Positions 35,335 through 43,656 of a stretch of DNA of 64,000 nucleotides are shown here, piece after piece (the first letter of the stretch is position 1; each line of letters starts with the position of its first letter). The notes beneath the pieces were generated by a model, which was not told the origin of the DNA, searched no databases, and saw nothing but the letters and a program-made list of their open reading frames with translations. Origin of the DNA: Terriglobales bacterium. Its GTDB lineage: Bacteria; Acidobacteriota; Terriglobia; Terriglobales; Acidobacteriaceae. The DNA is taken from contig DASRFG010000010.1 of assembly GCA_035651655.1 (NCBI GenBank), forward strand, positions 1 through 64,000, given 5' to 3'. The translations under genes were made by a program, and so were the position numbers.

Positions 35335-35934
35335 ATGCAGAGAACGAGACAGATGCAAAACATGACAGTGTTTCTCTCAATGAAGAACGGCGGTAAGGGA
35401 ATACCTTATGGAGGGGCCGACGAAGACCGTCCCGATGGTTCCAGGAACCACGGCTTCAAATCCCTAAAATCAAACCCAGCAGAAGCGATTCCAGAGGCGC
35501 AGGGGATTACGGCTCTGAAGAATGCGCTAATTGCGCTGAATGCGGCGGACTCTCCATTTTTCACGGTGGGGTGCGAGAAGGCTTTCGGCAAGAACGATTC
35601 AGGTCACTGGGTTAGCGGTTATCTGGAATTTGCCTTGAACTATGGTGAGTTGGTTGCTGATGCAGCATTCTATTTCAAATTGTTTTTTCTCTTTAACCAA
35701 TGGTATTGGCAGCAGAAGCAGGAAGTCGGTGTCCGATACCAGTTTGAGCTGGAAGGTGCCACTTTCTTGGATGCCAACCTCAGCGGGTTCACAATCACTG
35801 CGTGGATATCTGCAGGCACTTATCCAACCAAGGAATTGGCGCAGGCTTCATGGGAGGAAGCGCTCGATACCCTTGTGACGTTTCTGAGACAACAGCCCGC
35901 TCCGCCCGAGGGGCAATACACGGAAATCTACTGA
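35335..35934 (+). CDS. Hypothetical protein
   Basis: The 199-aa product has no recognised family. The N-terminal 50 residues are polar; the middle has FALNYGELVADAAFYFKLFF and WYWQQKQEVGVRYQFELEG, an amphipathic, aromatic-rich stretch; the end is a helix followed by PAPPEGQYTEIY. The composition is coding-like. It converges on the caspase-helicase gene (94-bp gap). A cargo gene of the accessory region. Confidence 0.5.
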   Translation: MQRTRQMQNMTVFLSMKNGGKGIPYGGADEDRPDGSRNHGFKSLKSNPAEAIPEAQGITALKNALIALNAADSPFFTVGCEKAFGKNDSGHWVSGYLEFALNYGELVADAAFYFKLFFLFNQWYWQQKQEVGVRYQFELEGATFLDANLSGFTITAWISAGTYPTKELAQASWEEALDTLVTFLRQQPAPPEGQYTEIY

Positions 35935-36028
35935 TGCTTGCCAGAAAGGCACAACTTCCGCGAGGTGGCGTCTGCGTCACAGAATGGACCGCGTAGGTGA
36001 TGCGTGATGCAGCTTTGCTCATATCGAG

Positions 36029-39000
36029 CTAGGCGGACTGCACTTGCGATTTCGGACGCTTTGCGGATAGAAGGCGCCCGACGAGTGGACCGAGTATCTG
36101 TGAGAGTTGCGCGTCCGAACGCTGCCAAACTTGATCGGGATTCTGAATTCCAGCGCCCAGTAGCGCCAGATAGTCTCCGCGAGTCAGATCGACCGGAATA
36201 TCCACGAGCCCGAGCGCCTGAGCAGGAAGCCCTATCTCAAGCTGCCGCAGCAGGCGGTCTATGGTTTCCTCAGTTGGGCCGCCAGAAACAAACAGGATGT
36301 TTGTCAACCGGTGCGCGGCGCTCAGATGAAACCGTGTGGAATCCGCAAATTTTCTTATGTCGCCATATCCGATTTTCCCCTGGAAGGGGTTTGCGCTATA
36401 CGCTTCTTCGATCGTTTCGACGGGAACGCCGTTAATCCAGTCCCAGAGTATGCAGGCGCGCTTACAGCGCGCATAGTACGCGAAATAATCATCCACAAAC
36501 TTCTGCAGCGCATTTGTGACTGGCATACCGAACCGGCTGGCAGCCTCACGCGGGCGCACAGTTTCCTTGTTGCCTCTCTTGAACATTGGTGTGTAATTGC
36601 CGTCCGACTCAGGTAGTGCCTGAACCAATGCCATCAACTGTTCCGCTGTGATGCCTTGCGCCCCAACACTTTGCACAAGATCAACGAGGCGCATCGCCGA
36701 ACGAAAGGACAGTGATGATTCGCCACAGGCGCGTCCCAGCAATGTCAACTGCACGTTGTCCAGTTCCTGTTCTACGAGTTTCAGGCGGATCATCTCAGTC
36801 AGAAGTGCTTGAAGGTGGTGCTCCATTTCACTCTGCCAACCGGGATGCTGCCGATTGGCAAGGTAACCTCCGAACGTGTTGAGAAGAAGCTGCAGCACCT
36901 GGTCTTTGTGGACTTGTTTCACCTGGGCTAGAAGGCGAATGATCCACGTCTCCAGTTGATCCGCATCGAAAGACGATTGGAGTGGCTCCAATGTTCCGCG
37001 GACATACCGGTTGAAGAGCCGCTGGCGCTCCAAATAATCTGTCGCGAGAATTATCGACTTGCCTTGTTCGTTGTAGCCGAGGCGCCCTGCTCTTCCCGCC
37101 ATGTTCTTGTATTCAGCAACCGTAAATTGTCGCCCGTCCTCGCCGATGAACTCTTGTTCGGCAACAATGACCGTGGAGGCAGGCGTGTTGATTCCTGCTG
37201 CTACCGTCGTGGTTGCGCCAAGAATGCGAAGGTTGCTATTTGGATCGCGGTACGCCCTCTCCACTATCTGCTTTTCTTCACGAGTCAGATTTGTGTTGTG
37301 GAAGGCCGTCCCGCCATTGAGACACCGTCTCAGGTCCGTCGAGGTGCTCGATAAATCGCGGTTCGGTAAAAGTGCCAGAGCGTCGGTTGCTGGTGGGAGG
37401 CCTACATCAGCCGCGAGGTAGCCCGCGCATCCTTCGGCAGGTCCCCGGCGATTGCGGAAGACGATGATTTTTTCGGTCGTTCCACGAACGAGTTTCTGTA
37501 CTAGGGGAACGATTACGTCCTGCGCACTTGGCTTGTCTCGACGAACCTGTATGGCATGGTAAGGAAGGAGTTGCTCAAGTTGCTCGTTCCCATCGACATC
37601 CACGAACTGAAATTGGCCGGATCGATCGAGAACGCCCTCAATCAACGGTACTGGGCGAACGGAGGTTACAAGGGTTCTACAGGCGAGCCACTCATCGAAA
37701 TGATTGATGTTGCCAATGACAGCGGAGAGCGCAATCAATTGGGGTTCGACACCCTGCTGGCGAGCTGCGAGTAAGTGAGTGAGAAGCAACTCCACAACAA
37801 TCCCGCGCCCTGGGTCGGTGATAAACTGCGCCTCGTCGAGGACAACGAGCCCTATCTGGCTCAGAACACCCGCATTTCGTAGGACGAGATTCAGGAACAT
37901 CTCGTATGTCAGCACTGCGATCTCGTACTTGCCACGGACAAACTGGCCGGTTTCATCTGTGTGATCGCCGGTGCAGCGGATGACTCTCATCCCCAGTTTT
38001 TCCCCGTAAATGCTGACAAAAAGATCGTATTTCTCGTTTACGAGTGCACGGTACGGAAGGAGGAACACCGCCTTGCGGCCATCAAGAATCGCTTTGGTTG
38101 CGGCCAACTCTCCAATGAATGTTTTTCCGGAACTTGTTGGCGCGACGACCAGCAGCGACTCACCGTCAAGGATTCTGTAATCGTTGATCGCAGATAACTG
38201 CAGAGCGTTAAGCCCGCCTCGAAATCGTGCGGTCCATTCGTCGAGCACAGAGGAAGGGATGCCGAATCCTTTGAGATCATCGACGGCGGCACTTACCGTG
38301 ATGCCAGCCGCTTCCGGAAATGCCGCAAAGAATTTAGTGCCTCGCATCAATCTTGGAAGTGCAAGGCCACCTTCCACATGGCCGAGCAACACCGGCGTTT
38401 GCGTGACGCCAAGTTGGCCGGCGGCAGCTCTGACGTTCTGCATCACAGCTGCCATGGCCGCGGTGAGATCGATATTTGCTTCTTCACCCTCCTGAAGCGC
38501 ATGCATCAGAGCGAACGTGAATAAACCGTGCCTATGCGTCGGGGATTCATATGCAACCTCATTGATATGACAGGCTGAAATTAGGATTCGCCCAGCTCCG
38601 GCCAGTTCGTCGAGCGGAAGACCTGGGTCGCGCGAAACGGGTGAGTCGTCAAGAACACGAGCTGGTGCAGCCCCGCTGAAGCAGCAATCGATCACGCAGA
38701 GAATAGCTTTTGCCTTGGATGCCTTGAAGATGGCAGCAAGCTCATCCATTCCGATTGTCGTGGCATCAAGGTTGTTGCGAAAGGTATCGTGCGTTACAAG
38801 CCGTTGATTTCTGGTCCCGTGTCCAGAGAAGGTAAGAATAACTGTATCGTCTTCCTCCGCTGTCGTTAGTGTGCCGTTAAGAGCCGAGCGAATGTTGGCG
38901 GCGGTTGCATCCGCGTTCGTGAGCAAGCTAGCTGCGGCACTGGGCATCGAATCCGATATCAGTGCCCAGAGTGCCGTTGCGTCGCGCACAGCACCAGTCA

Positions 39001-39058
39001 GTTCCCGCACTGTGCCGTCAGCGTATTTGTCGATGCCAATAAAGGTGGCTTTAAGCAT
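36029..39058 (-). CDS. Caspase-like (C14) protease fused to Ski2-type DExH helicase
   Basis: This 1009-aa fusion has an N-terminal caspase-fold domain (residues 1-235). Its catalytic His lies in FSGHGTRN (His80) and the Cys in VIDCCFSGA (Cys126), with GIDKYADG at the start and TQTPVLLG near the end of the domain. A Ski2-like superfamily-2 helicase follows (about 255-1000): Walker A APTSSGKT (306-313), DEAQ box (408-411), motif III SAV (445-447), motif VI NMAGRAGR (652-659), then winged-helix and ratchet-like helices. The protease and helicase are usually separate proteins. The likely role is nucleic-acid-triggered proteolysis in defence (inference). It is downstream of the HTH regulator by 30 bp. 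Confidence 0.9.
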   Translation of the reverse strand: MLKATFIGIDKYADGTVRELTGAVRDATALWALISDSMPSAAASLLTNADATAANIRSALNGTLTTAEEDDTVILTFSGHGTRNQRLVTHDTFRNNLDATTIGMDELAAIFKASKAKAILCVIDCCFSGAAPARVLDDSPVSRDPGLPLDELAGAGRILISACHINEVAYESPTHRHGLFTFALMHALQEGEEANIDLTAAMAAVMQNVRAAAGQLGVTQTPVLLGHVEGGLALPRLMRGTKFFAAFPEAAGITVSAAVDDLKGFGIPSSVLDEWTARFRGGLNALQLSAINDYRILDGESLLVVAPTSSGKTFIGELAATKAILDGRKAVFLLPYRALVNEKYDLFVSIYGEKLGMRVIRCTGDHTDETGQFVRGKYEIAVLTYEMFLNLVLRNAGVLSQIGLVVLDEAQFITDPGRGIVVELLLTHLLAARQQGVEPQLIALSAVIGNINHFDEWLACRTLVTSVRPVPLIEGVLDRSGQFQFVDVDGNEQLEQLLPYHAIQVRRDKPSAQDVIVPLVQKLVRGTTEKIIVFRNRRGPAEGCAGYLAADVGLPPATDALALLPNRDLSSTSTDLRRCLNGGTAFHNTNLTREEKQIVERAYRDPNSNLRILGATTTVAAGINTPASTVIVAEQEFIGEDGRQFTVAEYKNMAGRAGRLGYNEQGKSIILATDYLERQRLFNRYVRGTLEPLQSSFDADQLETWIIRLLAQVKQVHKDQVLQLLLNTFGGYLANRQHPGWQSEMEHHLQALLTEMIRLKLVEQELDNVQLTLLGRACGESSLSFRSAMRLVDLVQSVGAQGITAEQLMALVQALPESDGNYTPMFKRGNKETVRPREAASRFGMPVTNALQKFVDDYFAYYARCKRACILWDWINGVPVETIEEAYSANPFQGKIGYGDIRKFADSTRFHLSAAHRLTNILFVSGGPTEETIDRLLRQLEIGLPAQALGLVDIPVDLTRGDYLALLGAGIQNPDQVWQRSDAQLSQILGPLVGRLLSAKRPKSQVQSA

Positions 39059-39088
39059 GAGAACGAGGTCCTTACGTCAACAAACCAT

Positions 39089-39658
39089 TCAAGCAGCCTC
39101 AGGTAAGGTGCGCAGATAAACAAACTGGGCGTTTATTGGTTGGCCTACGGACGACCTGACAGTGAGCGGCCCAGAATTCTGCTTTGGATTGAAGCTAGTT
39201 GTGACATCGAAGGCCCACTCATATGGGTTTGAGATACCAAACACGGCACGGACATTCGGCGGAAAAGTGACTTTGATTTTCACATCGGCCAGCCCTGTGC
39301 TTTCGCTGTACAGATACTCTCCGTCGTACCGAACTCCTTGAGTGTCGGTGCCATAAACTCGACCGTTCTCGAAAATGAGCACTCCCATCCCGACACCTTG
39401 CTGCCCTTGAAAACTGATTCCATACATGCCGTCGCGCATTTCTGTTCCTTTCCGTTTGAGCCGATTGAGTTCCACCTGTCGGAGATTTTGCGGGAGGAGC
39501 TGCAGGACACGTAGATATGCCTCCGCGGGTCCTGGAATTGAACGCTGCTCTGCTACCCAGAGCGTGATTGCCCTGGAAGTTACACCGATCAGGCGTGCGA
39601 AATCGGCTTGGGTAATTCCAAGCTCCGCCAATGCCGCCTTCAGCTCATCACTTGTCAT
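39089..39658 (-). CDS. HTH regulator with C-terminal GrlR-like domain
   Basis: The 189-aa protein starts at MTSDELKAALAELGITQ (ATG 39658). The upstream in-frame extension runs through an operator and is rejected. Residues 4-50 form an XRE-type helix-turn-helix (TQADFARLIGVTSRAITLWV). After a short linker a beta-rich domain (about 70-185) resembles GrlR, the small lipocalin-like regulator: MYGISFQGQQGVGMGVLIFE and DGEYLYSESTGLADVKIKVTF. The GrlR-like part may bind a ligand or a partner protein. It sits 30 bp before the caspase-helicase gene, so it likely controls that gene and itself. Confidence 0.75.
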   Translation of the reverse strand: MTSDELKAALAELGITQADFARLIGVTSRAITLWVAEQRSIPGPAEAYLRVLQLLPQNLRQVELNRLKRKGTEMRDGMYGISFQGQQGVGMGVLIFENGRVYGTDTQGVRYDGEYLYSESTGLADVKIKVTFPPNVRAVFGISNPYEWAFDVTTSFNPKQNSGPLTVRSSVGQPINAQFVYLRTLPEAA

Positions 39659-39661
39659 AGT

Positions 39662-39690
39662 ACAATGTTCTGATATGTATAGAACATTGT
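39662..39690 (-). promoter_or_regulatory. Perfect inverted-repeat operator upstream of the HTH gene
   Basis: ACAATGTTCT and AGAACATTGT (10-bp perfect arms, 9-bp spacer) lie 4-32 bp before the HTH start codon, across the expected promoter and leader. A TTGACA (minus strand, 39688-39693) overlaps the outer arm. The site fits a dimeric XRE-type repressor binding its own promoter. Confidence 0.85.
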
Positions 39691-39703
39691 CAACCATAAA
39701 CAA

Positions 39704-39967
39704 TAGAACTATGAGAGTGATTGATTATATTGGCTTTAGTGGACTCGCAAGATGGCCCGTCAAAGGTGCTGGCGCCCATGCTGGCACCCTTGGATCAGCC
39801 CAACCCCGGCTGCCGGCTCTACCATTTTGTCGGGGGTTTCAGAGATGAACCGACGTTCGGTGCCTGCCATCCGGAATGCTTGTTTCCATCTTTCATTGCC
39901 CGAGGCGATTCATCCGGAATAGCTACAACTGTAGAGCGACAAACCCGCGATAAACTCTACGCTGACG
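39704..39967. other. Gap between PLD gene and HTH promoter
   Basis: A 264-bp stretch with an 84-codon plus-strand frame (39721-39975) that has no ribosome-binding site and no recognisable domain; not called. It separates the PLD gene from the regulator, so the two may be transcribed separately. Confidence 0.4.
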
Positions 39968-40807
39968 CTAACTAGCGTGAATCGGCGTTGCCATCGTAAG
40001 CACTACCCTGAGAATCCTGTCTAACTCAGAGGCTGTTCGACCGCGAAGTATGACTCCTAACTCCATCCGCGATCGCAGGCTCGAGAACGTCATATTTGCA
40101 CTGCCCAGATAAGCTCGCTCGCCACGGTCGGCGCTTATTGCCTTGAAATGAAATGTCTGCGTTTCCCTACCCTCGCCTTCGAACCACGAGAGGATCGCGC
40201 AGCGTGGGTCGTACCTGAGTTTCTCCAACTCTGCTCTAACCTCAGGTGGCAATTCCTGCGAAAATCTTCCCAGCAGGGATACTTGCACACCAGATGCGAG
40301 TTTCTTACTCACAAGAGCGACCATTTCGGCTGTGGTCGACGCGTCCCAGAAGGGGGAAGCCACGATCAGAGATTGCCTCGCCGATGCGATCACATCCAGC
40401 AAACTACTGCGCAGATCCGTCGAGGTCTCGTGTACTACATGTTCGGCTGCAGGAGGAAGCGCGGGAGGGAGGGAGACACACAATTGTACATCCGCTGAAT
40501 CGGAAGAGCGTTCACTGATGATCTGAAGGGCCGCTTGAATGCCGGTTCGCATTTCCTCAGTCGCAGCAAATCGGTCCCTGTCGTGGGTGTATCGAATCCC
40601 TTGTCGTTGCAGAATTCCAAGGTCGGACAAGGCGTTGAGCGCAATTATGGCGTCGCCATCAGTAAGAGGGCGTCCACCATCACCGCGAACGGTTTTGAGG
40701 ACTTTGGATACATCGTCCCCGCCGCTCGCAGGTAGCTGCCTCAACGCGTCCTCGACCGCGGGGAGCAACCACGGATACTGCTTTAATGTGAGGACGTAGG
40801 CTTTCAT
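39968..40807 (-). CDS. DrmC-like phospholipase-D superfamily nuclease
   Basis: The 279-aa protein starts at MKAYVLTLKQYPW (ATG 40807); a longer frame to 41305 is rejected because the opposite strand there is an ATPase relic. Residues 1-90 form a small helical/winged domain. The PLD domain (about 125-279) has SPFWDASTTAEM and one HKD motif with H220-x-K222-x4-D227, in HFKAISADRGERAYLGSANMT. This resembles the DISARM-associated DrmC. Single-HKD enzymes act as dimers. It precedes the HTH/caspase-helicase genes on the same strand. Nuclease activity is inferred. Confidence 0.8.
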   Translation of the reverse strand: MKAYVLTLKQYPWLLPAVEDALRQLPASGGDDVSKVLKTVRGDGGRPLTDGDAIIALNALSDLGILQRQGIRYTHDRDRFAATEEMRTGIQAALQIISERSSDSADVQLCVSLPPALPPAAEHVVHETSTDLRSSLLDVIASARQSLIVASPFWDASTTAEMVALVSKKLASGVQVSLLGRFSQELPPEVRAELEKLRYDPRCAILSWFEGEGRETQTFHFKAISADRGERAYLGSANMTFSSLRSRMELGVILRGRTASELDRILRVVLTMATPIHAS

Positions 40808-40819
40808 GTTGCCGCGGGG

Positions 40820-41412
40820 CTTTGTATTTCCCAATACCCGATAAGGCGAGTTTCCGACGCTACGCCGGCCCAGCGCCAGGTCATCGTTTTCACGCACAAC
40901 ATCTGGTTTACGACGGAACTGCTCGCGCGGTTTGAAAAACGTCCGCAGGACTGCTCGTACTATGACGTGGCGCGTGACGGTACGAAAATCGGGATCGTGA
41001 GTAAGGGCACGCATCCACGTTCCGATACCTTCTCCAACTTGCGCGGCAGGATCAATACATTGATTCAATCGGCCGAGAAAGCAACGGGAGAAACGCAGGC
41101 GGCACTCATTGAGAAGGCGTACGAGCTGATCAGAAATATCTGCGAGGTCATTGTGGAGCAGGAACTGCTGCAGGGAGTAACCCAGCGATACCAGCCGAAT
41201 GTCATGATGACCAAGCTTCCCAAAATAAACTTCGCAGGCCTCGAAGGGGCAGTAGCCGCTATCAATCCGATTTTCGAGGATTGCTGCCGTTATATCGGGT
41301 CGCATTCACAGCCCATGGAAACGCTCAATGTGCGGCCAACGCTGGACTCGCTGAAAGCGCGGACTGGAAGAAGATACAGGACGCGCGGGATGCCTATGCG
41401 AAAAAGAACTGA
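40820..41412 (+). pseudogene. C-terminal relic of a large AAA/SMC-like ATPase
   Basis: The frame reads RQVIVFTHNIWFTTELL (Walker B/H-loop region of SMC-like AAA ATPases), then RINTLIQSAEKATGETQAAL, ICEVIVEQELLQGVTQRY, and the conserved ending CCRYIGSHSQPMETLNVRP. Near 41360 the frame shifts: the rest of the family ending (DWKKIQDARDAYAKKN, stop at 41410-41412) reads in another frame. Its N-terminal ATP-binding half is missing. Such ATPases are common in phage-defence loci. Its 5' end abuts the start of the PLD gene on the other strand. Confidence 0.7.
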
Positions 41413-41438
41413 AAGAGGGCCGGCCCAGATCCATCTGA

Positions 41439-41591
41439 GCGTTCTTCAGCACGAAAGCTACAGGTAGCGGTATGGGATTGTCGCTCGTCAAAGACATCGT
41501 GCAAAAGCATCGGGGTTCGCTGCGCGTCAGGAGCAGCACACAAGCGGGCCGACACGCTACTGTGTCTAATTTGTTCCTACCAGCGGCATAG
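41439..41591 (+). pseudogene. Histidine-kinase C-terminal fragment
   Basis: A 50-codon frame reads AFFSTKATGSGMGLSLVKDI, then VQKHRGSLRVRSSTQAG and a stop: the G2-box and last strand of a histidine-kinase ATPase domain. It has no start and nothing of the kinase before it, so it is a relic, directly after the ATPase relic in a different frame. Confidence 0.75.
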
Positions 41592-41679
41592 GAAAATCGC
41601 GGGAAGCTCCTCTCCTCTGCTCCTGCGATCAGCGTAGAATTTGTCAATGGCCCTGTTTGGGTCTCCCGGAGGTACCTGC

Positions 41680-41838
41680 ATGAAGCAACTTGGAATCAGC
41701 TTGTTCTTGTTCGTACTATGGCTGTCGCTCTCAGCGATTGCCCAAGACACGGGACAGCAGTCAGGTGCTAGCGATCAGCACAAGGAATTCGACGTCGCGC
41801 CTTCTCCGTTTCTGATCTGGCCGGGAACGGCGACATGA
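41680..41838 (+). CDS. Small secreted protein
   Basis: The 52-aa ORF has a good ribosome-binding site (GGAGGT, 8 nt before the ATG) and a clean signal peptide (MKQLGISLFLFVLWLSLSAIAQ). Only about 30 mature residues follow (QHKEFDVAPSPFLIWPG). The short mature part may mean a truncated gene whose remaining part is lost. Confidence 0.45.
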   Translation: MKQLGISLFLFVLWLSLSAIAQDTGQQSGASDQHKEFDVAPSPFLIWPGTAT

Positions 41839-41945
41839 GTCAGGCCTGCGGCCCTATGAACCTGGATTTCGCAGTTGAGCTCGACGATATCCTGTGCCGC
41901 TTTCGTTCTGCCCTCGTGCGCGTGTTTCGTGATTAAAGCTAAGTC

Positions 41946-42761
41946 CTACGATTTTCGTTTTGGTTTAGGCAGATGTACTTCCCCAACGATCTCTAGAATT
42001 TGGGGGTATCTCGGATTCTCATTGAATCGAACTCTGTACCCATTGCCTCGATGCAACTGTGAAATCAGAGCAGTTGGTACATAGGCGTAACAGGATTCCA
42101 TGTACGTTTGCGTATTCTCCGAGAACGTATTGAATCGGATTTTTTCCTCGCCCCGCGCCATTGGAGTTTTACGATATGGGCGGATCACGGCGAGTTGCCC
42201 TTCTGCCTTGTACCGCGCGGCAGCGCCTTTTACCATTGATCGTGCTACAGTGCCCGGTCGGTAGCCGCGATCGACATCAGTCCCGCCACGATCAGCAGCC
42301 GCCTTCGCAGCCTTGTCAACCAATTTCAAGATCGGAGTCTTCTTGCCCAAGTTCCATTCAAAATCTACTCTGATCCCGGCTTTCGCGTGCGCTGAAATCA
42401 GTTGGTTCCACAAGTCCGCATTCTCTCTCGGCTCGTCATATTGATTTCTCCAATCGTTTTTCTTCCACTCCCTAGCTCGACCAAGATTGTCCTTCACATA
42501 TTGTGCATCGGTGAAGATTTGCACGCGTGTCACATCGTCCCATGGAACATTGTCGCGGACCCATCTGAGCGCACAGATGCAGGCGAGTAGCTCCATCCGA
42601 TTGCTGTTGCTTTCCTCACACCCGAAATCAACGATCTGCTCATCCTGAAGCTGCAAGTGATCTGGGTAATGGACGATGGCGGCACAGCCAGACTTCCCTC
42701 CCGGATTCTTGTAGCAAGAGCCGTCCGTGAAAATGTGAATAGCGCGAGGGTCTGCCGACAT
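41946..42761 (-). CDS. RNase H-fold protein with C-terminal extension
   Basis: The 271-aa protein has an RNase HI domain at residues 5-165. The catalytic acids are in place: FTDGSC (Asp13), NRMELLAC (Glu57), FTDAQYV (Asp85) and LKLVDKAAKAA (Asp149). The flexible loop that normally carries the catalytic histidine (G-H-x-x-x) is replaced by NLGKKTPIL. Residues 165-271 are an added domain with VRFNENPRYPQILEIVGEVH. It would cut RNA in RNA-DNA hybrids; specificity is unknown. No partner adjoins it. Confidence 0.78.
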   Translation of the reverse strand: MSADPRAIHIFTDGSCYKNPGGKSGCAAIVHYPDHLQLQDEQIVDFGCEESNSNRMELLACICALRWVRDNVPWDDVTRVQIFTDAQYVKDNLGRAREWKKNDWRNQYDEPRENADLWNQLISAHAKAGIRVDFEWNLGKKTPILKLVDKAAKAAADRGGTDVDRGYRPGTVARSMVKGAAARYKAEGQLAVIRPYRKTPMARGEEKIRFNTFSENTQTYMESCYAYVPTALISQLHRGNGYRVRFNENPRYPQILEIVGEVHLPKPKRKS

Positions 42762-42880
42762 TGTGAGGTTCCAGGCCGATTATATGTTCAAAGGAATGAG
42801 ACCGGAGTGCTCACGAGCCAGAACTGAATCCACGCGTCACACGTTGCATCCAAAGCAGAGCGTGTTGGAAGGACGATCAG

Positions 42881-43494
42881 ATGAGCAAACGTGTCTCGGA
42901 TGACGCGATTGATATGCTGTTTCGCACTGCCCGGACCTACAACGGGTGGCTTGATTAGCCCGTAACAGATGAGTCTCTACGTCAACTCTATGATGTGCTG
43001 AAATGGGGACCAACAAGCGCCAAGCAAGTCCTGCGCGGTTTCTGTTCCTGCGAAGCAAGGATGCAAAGGAGCGCCTGCTCCCGGCACTTTCACCGGGGAA
43101 CTTAGAGAAGACAATGGCAGCACCGGTAACGGCCATCGTCGGGTATGACGTGCGTTTCTATGAGAAGCTGCCAAAGCTCTCGCCGCACAACCCGAATTTT
43201 CGGGACATGTTTGCAAACAACCCCGAACTGACAGAGAGCACGGCAAGACGAAACTGCACGCTGCAAGGCGCTTACCTGATCATGGCTGCGCGTGCCCTTG
43301 GGTTAGACTGCGGACCAATGTCAGGTTTTGACAATGGGAAGGTTGATGAGCAGTTTTTTGGAGCAGGCGTTGAGCGGGAGGACATGTGCGAAGAATACGT
43401 ACCCGGTACTATCAAATCGAATCTTCTGTGCAACATTGGGTACGGTGATCCTACATCGCTTCGTCCGCGTTTGCCACGCCTCGACTTTGAATAA
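42881..43494 (+). pseudogene. rutE: Nitroreductase / malonic semialdehyde reductase (RutE-like), disrupted
   Basis: The ATG at 42881 begins the family pattern MSKRVSDDAIDMLFRTARTY, NGWLD, then an in-frame TAG where Lys is usual, then [22 protein letters not shown] frameshift follows; from about 43020 a second frame carries [69 protein letters not shown] and the end [22 protein letters not shown]. RutE reduces a toxic aldehyde in uracil breakdown. The stop codon plus frameshift make it non-functional unless they are assembly errors. Confidence 0.85.
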
Positions 43495-43656
43495 GCGTGT
43501 CGCCTGCTCTAGATCGCAGAATGTGAGTCCTAGACTTCCGCGTTATGCGTTGTTGCCGCCTACCGCCGCCGTCTTCGGTGCCCTTTCTATCTGTTCCTGT
43601 ACTTGCCGCCTAAGCTTTGCCAAGCGAAGCTCCCCAAATACCCACCCGGGCGGGGA

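Noticed and set aside
39659-39703. Upstream start of the HTH regulator
   Set aside because: The extra 15 codons run through the inverted-repeat operator; MTSDELKAAL is the natural N-terminus.
39721-39975. 84-codon plus-strand frame in the PLD-HTH gap
   Set aside because: No domain, no ribosome-binding site, overlaps the PLD 3' end.
36029-40807. Classification as DISARM
   Set aside because: Only the PLD (DrmC-like) component is similar; no DrmA, DrmB or methylase is present and the helicase is Ski2-type with a caspase domain.
40808-41305. N-terminal extension of the PLD frame (166 extra codons)
   Set aside because: The opposite strand there reads as an ATPase relic, and the extension has no domain. 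Conserved PLD sequence starts at MKAYVLTLKQ.
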